This document shows positions 33,710-42,900 of a stretch of 64,000 bases of DNA, one piece after another. Origin of the DNA: CAIVAT01 sp049317265 (GTDB lineage Bacteria > Bacteroidota > Bacteroidia > Bacteroidales > FEN-979); NCBI GenBank assembly GCA_049317265.1, contig JBMOIP010000001.1:62001-126000 (forward strand), read 5' to 3'. The notes under the pieces were generated by a model. That model saw nothing but the letters and a program-made list of their open reading frames with translations, did not search any database and had not been told where the DNA came from. The translations under genes and the position numbers were made by a program. The number at the start of each line of letters is the position of its first letter. Positions within the stretch are counted from its first letter, which is position 1.

Positions 33710-36146
33710 ACTCCCCACTCCTTACCGTCCCATGCACCGTCAGCACACTTCCTTCCGCCACCGTCAGCGTTGTCCCTTCATGGATGCTGAGGTTCAGGCA
33801 GGCGGCAGGATTGCCGGGGCCGGAGGTTATGTGCGGCATAAATGGCGTTCCATCAGGGATGATCACATCGGTGCTGAGGGTCGGTACCCCGCTGCACCAG
33901 TTGTCGGGGTTGTGCCAGTCAGCGCTGGCTGTGCCAAGCCAGATACCGGTGGCAACTTCCAGTATGGCATTGTTCCCGGGGTCGCTGCTGCCGGCGAGGT
34001 AATCGCCATACCCTGAAAAATCGGCCCGGATGGTGTGCATGGGCAGCGTGGAGAGGCTTGGATCACAGGTGGTGGTGGCCACTCCCCCGATGAGAACGGC
34101 CGGCTCGCCCAGGACGATATCATCGAGGTAAAACTGTACCGTTCCTCCGTCGGGCTGGGGGTAGACATTGGCAGTTAAAACCACCGACATGTTGCCGATG
34201 CAGGAGGTTTGATCAGAAGGGGTTGTGGTGGTAACGATATTGGCTTCGCCCAGTGCGAAATTACTGAACGAGGTAAACCTTTCAACATTTGTATAATCGG
34301 GAGATGTCACGGTATAGGCCGTGTTGCTGATACCGTCGCCCTTGATCATCCTGGCGGTATGGGCAGGTGTGAAACCGGTTCCGTTGAGAGTTACCCTATA
34401 CACACAGGCGGAACCTCCGCTTTCCGTGACGCTCCAATATCTCACTCCCCAAAGAGTTGCATTTTCAGGAGATGAACCAGGAATGGGAGATTCGAATTGC
34501 TCTGCAGAAACCACTGCGGTGCCCGAAAGGGCTGTAAAGTCGAGGTAGATGGGGCGGTAATTGCCGTTTTTCCCGACGGCAAACTCTTTGGAACCTGTCG
34601 TACTGAAGCTCCTGGCCAGCCGTCCGTTCACATATCGGGCTGGGGAGGAGTTGACGATTGTTGCCGACGGACCTGCAGTGATCACTTTGTCGCCCGTGGT
34701 CAGGATCCCTGCACTAAAGGTCAGCGATCCGTTCACGGTGGTGTTTTGTGAAAGGATGACCCCCGCGTCGTTGTTCAGGGTAAGGGAGTTGACCTCCCCC
34801 GGCATGTTGGTCCCGGTGGCCTGGGAGGTTCCGGTGCCCTGGAGGATGAAGTTGCCGTTGGTTCCCAGGTCGCGGGTGCCGCTGTTGCGGATCGAACCTT
34901 TGGTGTTGTCGCCGGATGTTCCGAATCCTTCGCCATTGCTGATAAATGATGTGGATAGGGTGCCTCCCGTAGCCAGGGTGAATGCACCTGTCCCTGAGAT
35001 ATAGGCGGTGCCGAAATCAAGGTTTCCTTCCACGGAGAGGGCGCCTGGCAATTGGATCATCTTGTCTTCATTCAGCATTATACCGGTGGCGCAGTTGTTT
35101 GAAACGGTGATGTTTACACTGGTTTGGGCCGGCCACTCATCCCCGGTGGTTTGGGCAGCAATGCCGTCGTATTTCAGCCGGGCCAGGGACCCATAGGCCA
35201 GCGATTTCCCGTTCAGTGAAAAGATCCCCTTCGTCATGAAAAAGGTTCCGGTAACAGTCATCGGGGCTCCTGGCATGGCGGTGCCGTCTGTGTTTATTTT
35301 AAGGTTGGTATATGTAGTTCCCAGGATGGTTTGGGCAGCGATTCCCCGGTATTCGGTTGTGGCCGAAGACCCCGTAAGGGTTGTTTTAATGGTGCCCGTT
35401 CCGGTTAGCGACCATGGCGCGCTGCCGGTGAGCGTCAGGTTACCGGTTTGAAGCTGGCCTGTTTCTGCTGTTTGAAAGGTGCAGGTGGAAAATGGTTCCG
35501 CGTGGAGTGAAATTTTCCCGCCAACCATCAGGGTTCCGCTGCGCAGGCTCACCGCCGCATTGTTGGTAATGTCATAATTCTCATTTGCATAAATTGAAAC
35601 ATCACCTGCGACAGAAAAGCTTATACTGCCCTGTATATAAAGGGCCGTACTCTGGGAAGAGGTATAGGGTGTCATATTGTGGCCGACTGAAACGGAATTT
35701 GCAGTAATTGTTCCCTGCCCCTCTACCAGGGCCCATTTATGCTGTGGTGTCAGTGATTTTATGATGATCGCGCCTGTGACATTCAGGATAACACCAGCAT
35801 TTACATTCAAGGTGCCTGTGATGGAATTGTCTTCAAACGTGAGGGAAGCCACGGTATGGTTGCCATCTGCAGTCAGCGTGTGGCCATCGCCGATAAACAC
35901 GGCATCCGTTGAGGCGGGGTAACAGCCGCATGGAACGCCACCGGCGGAGGTTGCCCACATGGTGGGGGAGGACCAGTGCCCGGATCCCCGGGTGTAATAA
36001 TTTGCGCCGGATGCTGTGTGTCCATGGGTAATTGCAGTTATTGTAAATAACAGGATGATCAGTTTCGATTTAGCTAACACGGAAGCAGTGGATTTTTGTT
36101 CGTTGGGCAAGGCAGGGCTTTTAACAGGGATGAAAATATTTAACAT
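33708..36146 (-). CDS. Exported beta-helix surface protein, possibly C-terminally truncated (812 aa)
   Basis: An N-terminal region with a signal peptide (KLIILLFTITAITHGHTASGA) is followed by a beta-helix body like that of the neighbour at 29655 (HWSSPTMWATSAGG, VFIGDGHTLTADGNHTVASLTF, GTLNVNAGVILNVTGAI), then Ig-like segments. The last part restarts a beta-helix unit (WLGTASADWHNPDNWCSGVP ... LTVHGTVRSGE) and then stops. In relatives such a unit is normally followed by more coils and a T9SS domain, absent here. The stop codon coincides with octamer tract F, so the repeat may have replaced the original 3' end. Confidence 0.75.
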   Translation of the reverse strand: MLNIFIPVKSPALPNEQKSTASVLAKSKLIILLFTITAITHGHTASGANYYTRGSGHWSSPTMWATSAGGVPCGCYPASTDAVFIGDGHTLTADGNHTVASLTFEDNSITGTLNVNAGVILNVTGAIIIKSLTPQHKWALVEGQGTITANSVSVGHNMTPYTSSQSTALYIQGSISFSVAGDVSIYANENYDITNNAAVSLRSGTLMVGGKISLHAEPFSTCTFQTAETGQLQTGNLTLTGSAPWSLTGTGTIKTTLTGSSATTEYRGIAAQTILGTTYTNLKINTDGTAMPGAPMTVTGTFFMTKGIFSLNGKSLAYGSLARLKYDGIAAQTTGDEWPAQTSVNITVSNNCATGIMLNEDKMIQLPGALSVEGNLDFGTAYISGTGAFTLATGGTLSTSFISNGEGFGTSGDNTKGSIRNSGTRDLGTNGNFILQGTGTSQATGTNMPGEVNSLTLNNDAGVILSQNTTVNGSLTFSAGILTTGDKVITAGPSATIVNSSPARYVNGRLARSFSTTGSKEFAVGKNGNYRPIYLDFTALSGTAVVSAEQFESPIPGSSPENATLWGVRYWSVTESGGSACVYRVTLNGTGFTPAHTARMIKGDGISNTAYTVTSPDYTNVERFTSFSNFALGEANIVTTTTPSDQTSCIGNMSVVLTANVYPQPDGGTVQFYLDDIVLGEPAVLIGGVATTTCDPSLSTLPMHTIRADFSGYGDYLAGSSDPGNNAILEVATGIWLGTASADWHNPDNWCSGVPTLSTDVIIPDGTPFMPHITSGPGNPAACLNLSIHEGTTLTVAEGSVLTVHGTVRSGE

Positions 36147-36538
36147 GAGTATATCAATGAATCTTCACAACTATACATGAATATAAAAACAGGAAATTTT
36201 CCCTGCACGCACACGTGTTGTGCAAAAGGCGGGCCGGAAATTCGATTTGGCTCCACGTTGAGCTGACTTAGCCGGCTATATGGCTGTTTATGAGAACCTT
36301 TTGAAAAATAAATTTTCTCATTTAAAAATCCCCGGCGACAATTGGAGGGAACCTTGTTTAATAATTGTAAGCATTATCACGCATTTTCGCTGAAATCTCC
36401 GCATAAACGCGCAGGAGTCGTTATTATTCCGTGAAGCATGCCAGAATCCTGTTCAATATGAAAGGTGGCTTGAAAAAAGTTTTATCTTTGAAAAATACTT
36501 GTTAAGTTAATGTTGATATCCACATAAAAATTAACCTT
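36147..36538. other. 392-bp divergent intergenic region
   Basis: The region separates the divergent surface-protein genes. It holds a GTGCAGGGAAA-rich start, an AT-rich middle and the -7 element TATCTTTG at 36483-36490. I see no gene, RNA or repeat family. Confidence 0.5.
36483..36490 (+). promoter_or_regulatory. Putative -7 element of the starch-binding protein operon
   Basis: TATCTTTG matches TAnnTTTG, 48 bp before the ATG at 36541 region. No TTG at a standard -33 distance was found. It would drive the gene at 36539 and the gene at 38339, which follows 15 bp after it. Confidence 0.45.
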
Positions 36539-38323
36539 ATGAAAAGAGAATTACCCACTTCAGAAAGTATACTGAACCGGTTTTTTATCATACTGGTTCT
36601 CTTCGTTGCCGGCCTTCTCCTTATCGGAACCTCTTCCCAGGCGCAGATTTACGAGCCGGAAGGCCTGAACATGCCCGGGGTATGGAACGGCTGGACGAAT
36701 CCCCCGGCCAACAACCTGGCCCTGGCAAGTTATACCCAGGTAACAGGCGGACGTGTTGTTAAATTTTCCACCGGCATCCAGCGCTGGCAAACGATCTTCA
36801 GCGTGGCTGCAACAGGCGGCGACATTGTGGGAGGTTCCTATGCATGGCTCTTTTCCAGCGGTGCCCTCTCCAATCCATGGGGTAACAAATGGGCGAATAC
36901 CAATGTGATAATCAACACGTTGCAATCGTACACCTATAATAATGGACCGGATAACAACATCACCGTCACCAACGGGAAATGGTACACCATGAACTTCGAG
37001 GATGCCGGTTATGCCAGCAACCGCGCCATCTTCATGGAAACCAGCGCACAACCGGTGGATATCGCTTCAGTCTCGGTACCTGTGGTAGTTAATCCCGGTG
37101 ACCCTGCTTCCATCACTGTCGTTACTTCAACTGTTCCCTGTGCAGAAGAATATTTCTATGTCAGGTATTCAACAGATGCATGGGTTACCTCCGCCGCAGT
37201 TTCTGTATCCATGACCGGAACATCCGGCACAGCCGTGATCCCCGGCCAATCAGCAGGTACTGTTGTCTCCTACTATGCTTTTTCATCCACAGTAACACCC
37301 ATTACCGCTGATTATGACCTCTATACAATCAAACTGAAAACAGACGGACTCATAAATTTCACCTATACGGTCACCACTCCGATACCTGTGATCACCTTTG
37401 CCAACCTGCAGAATCCACCTTCCGGCGCAATCGACCTGGGATCTGTGTTCCAGGTATCCGGAAGGGTGGAAATTCCCGGCATCACAGGTCAGCCGGTTTC
37501 AGCCCCCGGGTTGGTAGCATGGGTTGGGTACAGCAGTTCCAACAGTAATCCGTCAACCTGGACCAACTGGATTGCTGCACCTTACCAGGGACCGGTACTG
37601 GGAAAAGATGAGTTCAGCGCCGACCTCGGATCTGCGATCACAACAACAGGTACCTGGTACTATGCCACCCGGTATAGCCTGAATGGAGGGAGCTATCTTT
37701 ATGGAGGCTATTCCGCCGGTGGAGGAGGTTTCTGGAACGGTACCGACAATGGTTCGGGGGTGTTAACCATCGTAACTCCTGAGGTTCCCATGTTTTTAAC
37801 GCTTGAAAATGTCACAGTGGCAGCAGAACAGAGCATGTGTTACAATGCCAAGCAGACCATTACCGTAGCCGGTAACAACACCCTCTTTACCGTGGAGAAT
37901 GGCGGAAGCGCAACCCTCATTGCCGGACAAAACATCCTCTTTCTTCCCGGAACTTCTGTGGTCTCCGGCGGTTACCTGCACGGGTATATCACAAGCGTCT
38001 CAGCCTATTGCGCCTCGCTAGGCGCCTCGCCGGTGAAGGATGCGTTGGTGGCCGGAAATGGTGTGGGCGAAAGCAACAGCCTTTCGGTTAAGATCTACCC
38101 CAATCCTGCCTCGGAAAAGGTTGCCGTTGAACTGCACGGACTCGCTGATGGTACACCATCGCGGATAGAGTTGTTCTCGGGCCAGGGAAATCGTATTTAC
38201 AACATAAACGCCACGGGTTCTGCCATTAAGGTTATTCCAGTCACAGGATTGCCTTCAGGTGTCTATTGCCTCAGGGTCACCAGCGGCGACCAGGTTCAGA
38301 GTAAAATCATTGTTAAACAATAA
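36539..38323 (+). CDS. T9SS-exported protein with carbohydrate-binding-like modules (594 aa)
   Basis: A signal peptide (FFIILVLFVAGLLLIGTSSQAQ) is followed by a module starting IYEPEGLNMPGVWNGWTNPP (about 36-170), a second module with FYVRYSTDAWVTSAAVSV (about 180-285) that resembles CBM25/26-type starch-binding folds, a third module (VWVGYSSSNSNPSTWTNW), and a T9SS type A domain (SVKIYPNPASEKVAVEL ... GLPSGVYCLRVTSGDQ...KIIVKQ). The same first two modules occur in the next two genes, one of which is a GH13 amylase. I infer starch or maltodextrin binding at the cell surface. Confidence 0.78.
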   Translation: MKRELPTSESILNRFFIILVLFVAGLLLIGTSSQAQIYEPEGLNMPGVWNGWTNPPANNLALASYTQVTGGRVVKFSTGIQRWQTIFSVAATGGDIVGGSYAWLFSSGALSNPWGNKWANTNVIINTLQSYTYNNGPDNNITVTNGKWYTMNFEDAGYASNRAIFMETSAQPVDIASVSVPVVVNPGDPASITVVTSTVPCAEEYFYVRYSTDAWVTSAAVSVSMTGTSGTAVIPGQSAGTVVSYYAFSSTVTPITADYDLYTIKLKTDGLINFTYTVTTPIPVITFANLQNPPSGAIDLGSVFQVSGRVEIPGITGQPVSAPGLVAWVGYSSSNSNPSTWTNWIAAPYQGPVLGKDEFSADLGSAITTTGTWYYATRYSLNGGSYLYGGYSAGGGGFWNGTDNGSGVLTIVTPEVPMFLTLENVTVAAEQSMCYNAKQTITVAGNNTLFTVENGGSATLIAGQNILFLPGTSVVSGGYLHGYITSVSAYCASLGASPVKDALVAGNGVGESNSLSVKIYPNPASEKVAVELHGLADGTPSRIELFSGQGNRIYNINATGSAIKVIPVTGLPSGVYCLRVTSGDQVQSKIIVKQ

Positions 38324-38338
38324 CATAACCCAATAACC

Positions 38339-39820
38339 ATGAAAACACTGTTACAGTTTTTGAATTTACGGACTATCCGTATCCCGGTCGTTATCGCATT
38401 GCTCGTTACCGGTTTCCTCCTTCCCGGTACATCCGGCCAGGCGCAGATTTATGAACCCGAAGGATTGAACATGCCTGGTGCATGGAACGCCTGGACCAAC
38501 CCTCCCACCAACCTCGCACTTGCCAGCAGCACGCAGGTTACAGGCGGACGAGTTGTGAGAATCGCCACAGGAACTCCAAGATGGCAAACCAGTTTCAGCG
38601 TAGCGGCAACCGGCGGAGATTTAACCGGTGGCACTTACGAATGGCTCTTCACCAGCGGATCGACTTCCAACTACTACCAGAACAAATGGTCGGCAGTCAC
38701 CATTGCCATGAATACCCTGCAGTCATATACCAAGGAAGGTGCAGCCAACAACAGCATCACCCTCGTCAACGGTAAGTGGTATACGATGAACTTTGAAGAC
38801 CTCGGCTATGTGAATACAAGGGCCATCTTCATGGAAACCAGCGCTGCTCCCGTTAACATCACCGCCGTTTCGGTTCCGGCATCCGTGCTGCCCAATACCG
38901 CAGCACCCGTAACGGTGACTGTTTCTGCAGCCCCAAGTGCAGAGGAGATCATCTATCTGAGGTATTCGGTTGATGCATGGGCCACTTCCGTAGCTGTCCC
39001 AGTTCCGGTGATCGGTACCAGCGGAACGGTCAACATACCAGGACAGGTAACAGGCACTGTTGTCTCCTACTATTCGTTTTCTTCGACACTTGCCGCTGTC
39101 ACGGCCGATTTCGACCTTGTGACCATCCAACTGAACAACAACGGAGGTACAAACTTTACCTATACCGTAGGTACTGCTGCTCCCGCCATCACCTTCGCCA
39201 ACCTTCAGTATCCTGACGCGGGAAATATTACGATCGGAATGGAATACAATGTGTTCGGCCAGTTCTATATCGCCGGCCAAACCGGTATTCCCGGACCAGC
39301 CATGGGCGTAACTGCCTGGGTTGGTTTCAGCACAGCCAATACCAATCCCTCCACCTGGACCGACTGGGTTCCGGCAACCTACAACGCCCCGGCGGGGAAC
39401 AATGATGAGTATAAGGCCAATATTGGTCCTGCCATCACTGGTTACGGCACTTACTACTACGCCACCCGCTATAAACTGAATTCCGACGCGTATGTTTATG
39501 GCGGATATTCATCAACGGGCGGAGGTTTCTGGGATGGAACGGCCAACGTGTCGGGAGTCCTCGCCGTGTTTACCGGCATCCCCGAAGGAGAAGCAACCAG
39601 GGTGGTGGCTTATCCCAACCCTACCTTCGGTGGGCTGAACCTTGATTTGCAATCCCCGGCTACCGTGCGTTTCAGCAATGCCATCGGAAATGTCGTGCTT
39701 GAAAAATCATTTACTGGTGGAGTTCAGCAGGTGGATATCTCAGCGTTCAGGGCAGGGGTTTACCATCTGCAGATTATGAGTGGTAATCAGACAATGCATC
39801 AGACGATCGTTAAACAATAA
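38339..39820 (+). CDS. T9SS-exported protein with carbohydrate-binding-like modules (493 aa)
   Basis: This is a paralogue of the preceding protein: a signal peptide, then IYEPEGLNMPGAWNAWTNPP, then the IYLRYSVDAWATSVAVPV module, a third module (WVGFSTANTNPSTWTDW), and a shorter T9SS type A domain (VVAYPNPTFGGLNLDL ... FRAGVYHLQIMSGNQ...TIVKQ). It starts 15 bp after the previous stop, so it is co-transcribed. It lacks the ~100-residue linker segment present in the 594-residue paralogue. A role in starch binding is inferred from module sharing with the adjacent amylase. Confidence 0.78.
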   Translation: MKTLLQFLNLRTIRIPVVIALLVTGFLLPGTSGQAQIYEPEGLNMPGAWNAWTNPPTNLALASSTQVTGGRVVRIATGTPRWQTSFSVAATGGDLTGGTYEWLFTSGSTSNYYQNKWSAVTIAMNTLQSYTKEGAANNSITLVNGKWYTMNFEDLGYVNTRAIFMETSAAPVNITAVSVPASVLPNTAAPVTVTVSAAPSAEEIIYLRYSVDAWATSVAVPVPVIGTSGTVNIPGQVTGTVVSYYSFSSTLAAVTADFDLVTIQLNNNGGTNFTYTVGTAAPAITFANLQYPDAGNITIGMEYNVFGQFYIAGQTGIPGPAMGVTAWVGFSTANTNPSTWTDWVPATYNAPAGNNDEYKANIGPAITGYGTYYYATRYKLNSDAYVYGGYSSTGGGFWDGTANVSGVLAVFTGIPEGEATRVVAYPNPTFGGLNLDLQSPATVRFSNAIGNVVLEKSFTGGVQQVDISAFRAGVYHLQIMSGNQTMHQTIVKQ

Positions 39821-39835
39821 ATGCCTTTGTTAATT

Positions 39836-39925
39836 AACCACAATAGGCACAGTAGAACACATTAGAAAGCACAATAGAAGACTAATGTGCTTTCCCTATT
39901 GTGCCCTAATGTGCCTATTGTGGTT
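39836..39925. repeat. 90-bp hairpin made of CACAATAG-type units
   Basis: The arms AACCACAATAGGCAC (39836-39850) and GTGCCTATTGTGGTT (39911-39925) are perfect reverse complements. Inside, CACATTAG, CACAATAG, CTAATGTG and CTATTGTG repeat in both orientations, giving a nearly continuous hairpin built from 8-9-bp units. It lies between two genes of the starch cluster and could terminate or process the transcript. Confidence 0.85.
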
Positions 39926-39987
39926 ATATTCCTTTAATGTACCCCAGACCTTACTCCCCAATCACTGACTTTATCCCACCTCTCCAA

Positions 39988-42900
39988 ATGAAAAATCCGA
40001 ATGTTTTTGCAGGCAATCCCCATCGACTGGTAAAGTCATCATTAATCCTGGTATTTACAGTTATCCTGCTCCTGTTCAATGGTATAAGTAACTTTGTGAA
40101 TGGACAGATCTATGAACCAGATGGCCTCCGGATGCCGGGAGACTGGAACACCTGGATCAACACCCCCGGGATGGGCGGGGCGTTCGACCTGCAGAAAATT
40201 CAGTCGGGAACACCCCGCTGGCAGACGATTTTTCAATATACCGGAACGACCGGCGCACAAAACTTCAAGTTCGTCAGCACAAGTTTCAGCGATCCCTGGG
40301 GAAACCAGTGGGCGGGAAATGCCGCCATCACCGCAAATGCGCTGTCGAATGTAACCTATGGCACACCGAGCGAGCCCAACAACAAAGTGAGTGTAGTTCA
40401 GAACAAATGGTACACGGTAGTGTTTGAAGACCAGGGATATGCCAGTACCAGGGCGATCTTCATGCAGACTTCCGCGGAACCGGTCAGCTTTGTTTCCGTG
40501 ATGCAGGAACCCCTGATTGTGACCAGCCAGGATGCCGTGGTGGTAACGGCTCAGCTTTCCGCTACCCCATCCCCGGAGGAGAAGTTTTACCTTCGCTACT
40601 CCAACAGCAACTGGGCAACCTCCTCCACCTTGCCACTTATCATGACCGGGTTAGAGGGTACGGCGACCATACCGGTACAACCCAACGATACCACCGTGGA
40701 GTATTACGTCTTTAGCTCAGTTGTCGTGAACCCGGCGCAGGACTGGGACCTGGTGACGATCCGCCAGGACAACAACAACGGGCAGAACTACACCTACCAG
40801 GTAGGAGAGCAGTTCAGCTGCGGGCAGGCCGTCAACCTGGTGACTACCGACCCGGCATTCCCCGTCTTTGGAACCCCGGTAACCATCTATTTCAATGCCA
40901 CCCTGGGAAATGGGGGCCTATACAACTACACCGGTGATGTTTACGCCCACACCGGGGTGATCACCAACCTGAGCACGGGCAGCACCGACTGGAAATATGT
41001 CAAGACGACGTGGGGGCAAAATACTCCTGAAACCAAACTCGCCAGGATCAGTGACAACCTGTACAGCATGACCATTCCGAACATCATTCAATATTATGGG
41101 GTTCCAGCCGGAGAGACGATCCTGAAAATGGCCTTTGTCTTCAGAGGAGGGGTGGCCGGTACCGGTGGAAATTATCCAGAACATAAAAATGCCGACGGCT
41201 CCGATATCCTGATAGATGTGTCTGATGCAGCACTCAAAGTGAAGATCATGAATCCCTCCAGCCGTAACCCGCTGGCGAGCCCCAACCAGGTGCTGCCTGT
41301 ATGCGTGGAGGCCTTGCGAAACCAGACCATCAGCATCTACCTCGACCAGCAGCTGCTGAAGACAGACAGCACCTCCTCCATGGCCTACCCGCTCGTTTTG
41401 CAGGGAATGGCCCCCGGAACCTACTGGATCAAAGCCGTGGCAAAAGGGGCGACGGGACAGGTGAAGGATTCGGTCAGCATCTACCTCCGCGGACCTGTGG
41501 TGGTTGAGGAGTTACCTGCTGGCATGAAGAGCGGCATCAATTACATCAACAACAGCACCGTTACCCTGGTGCTCAACGATCCTGCGGGACAGAAAAATTT
41601 CGCCTTTGCCATCGGCGAATTCAGCAACTGGCTGCCCAATGACCTCAACTATATGAAACGTACCCCTGACGGGAAAAACTACTGGGTTACGATCAACGGC
41701 ATCACCAGCCAGAAGGAGTATGCCTACCAGTATTTTATCGACGGGAAGCTGAAGGTGGCCGATCCCTATAGTGATAAAGTGCTCGATCCATGGAACGACC
41801 GCTGGATTCCGAAGGACAACTACCCTTCCCTTAAATCCTACCCGTTCGATAAAACCATCGGAGTTGTCAGCGTCTTCCAGACCAACCAGACCGCCTATCC
41901 ATGGGAGGTAACCTCCTTCACCCCGCCGGCCATCAACGGGACGCAACAGGACCTGATGGTGTATGAACTGCTCCTGCGCGACTTCACCGATTCGAGCAGC
42001 ATCGTGAAAGCCATGGAGAAGCTTGATTACCTGAAGAACCTGGGGATCAATGCCGTTGAGCTGATGCCTGTACTCGAATTTGACGGGAACAAAAGCTGGG
42101 GTTATGCGCCCAACTTCTTTTTCGCGCCCGACAAATTCTATGGACGCAAGGTTGACTACAAAAAGTTTATCGATGAGTGCCACAAGCGGGGCATGGCTGT
42201 GGTGTTCGACATCGTGACCAACCACTGCTTCGGACAATGCCCGCTGGCGATGATGTATTTTGATCCCAATACAGGGGTCGGTCAACCCTCTGCGGCAAAT
42301 CCATGGCTGAACCAGCAGGCGCCACACCCGTTGAGTGTCGGGTATGACTTCAATCATGAGAGTCCCTACACCCGTGAGTTCTTCAAGCGGGTGCTCTCAT
42401 ACTGGCTTACCGAATATAAGGTGGATGGCTTCCGGTTTGACCTTTCCAAGGGCCTCACCCAGAAATACTCCGGCAGCGACATGGGTGCCTGGAGCGCTTA
42501 CGACCAGGGGAGGATCAACACCCTGACAGATTATTACAACCACATCAAATCGGTTAATGACAAGGCATATATGATCCTCGAGCACTTTGCCGACAACAGC
42601 GAGGAGACCGTGCTGGCCAACACCGGCATGCTGCTCTGGAGCGCCATGCAGGACCGCTACAAGCAGGTGGGCATGGGATGGCAGAACAACTCCGATATTT
42701 CCTGGGCCTATCACGGCAACCGCGGATGGAACTACCCCAACCTGGTCGATTTCATGGAGAACCACGACCAGGAGCGGATCATGTTTGAAGCCCTCTCGAA
42801 TGGAAATTCTTCGGGATCATATAACATCAAAGATACCCTAACTGCATTGCATCATATGCAGATGGCAGCAGCCCTTTTCATGGGAATCCCTGGTCCGAAG

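Noticed and set aside
33661..36000. Several plus-strand frames of 80-150 codons opposite the 812-residue surface protein
   Set aside because: They are antisense shadows with no start context or motif.
41512..42357. 281-codon minus-strand frame inside the GH13 amylase
   Set aside because: It is antisense to the catalytic domain with clear GH13 motifs and shows no domain of its own.
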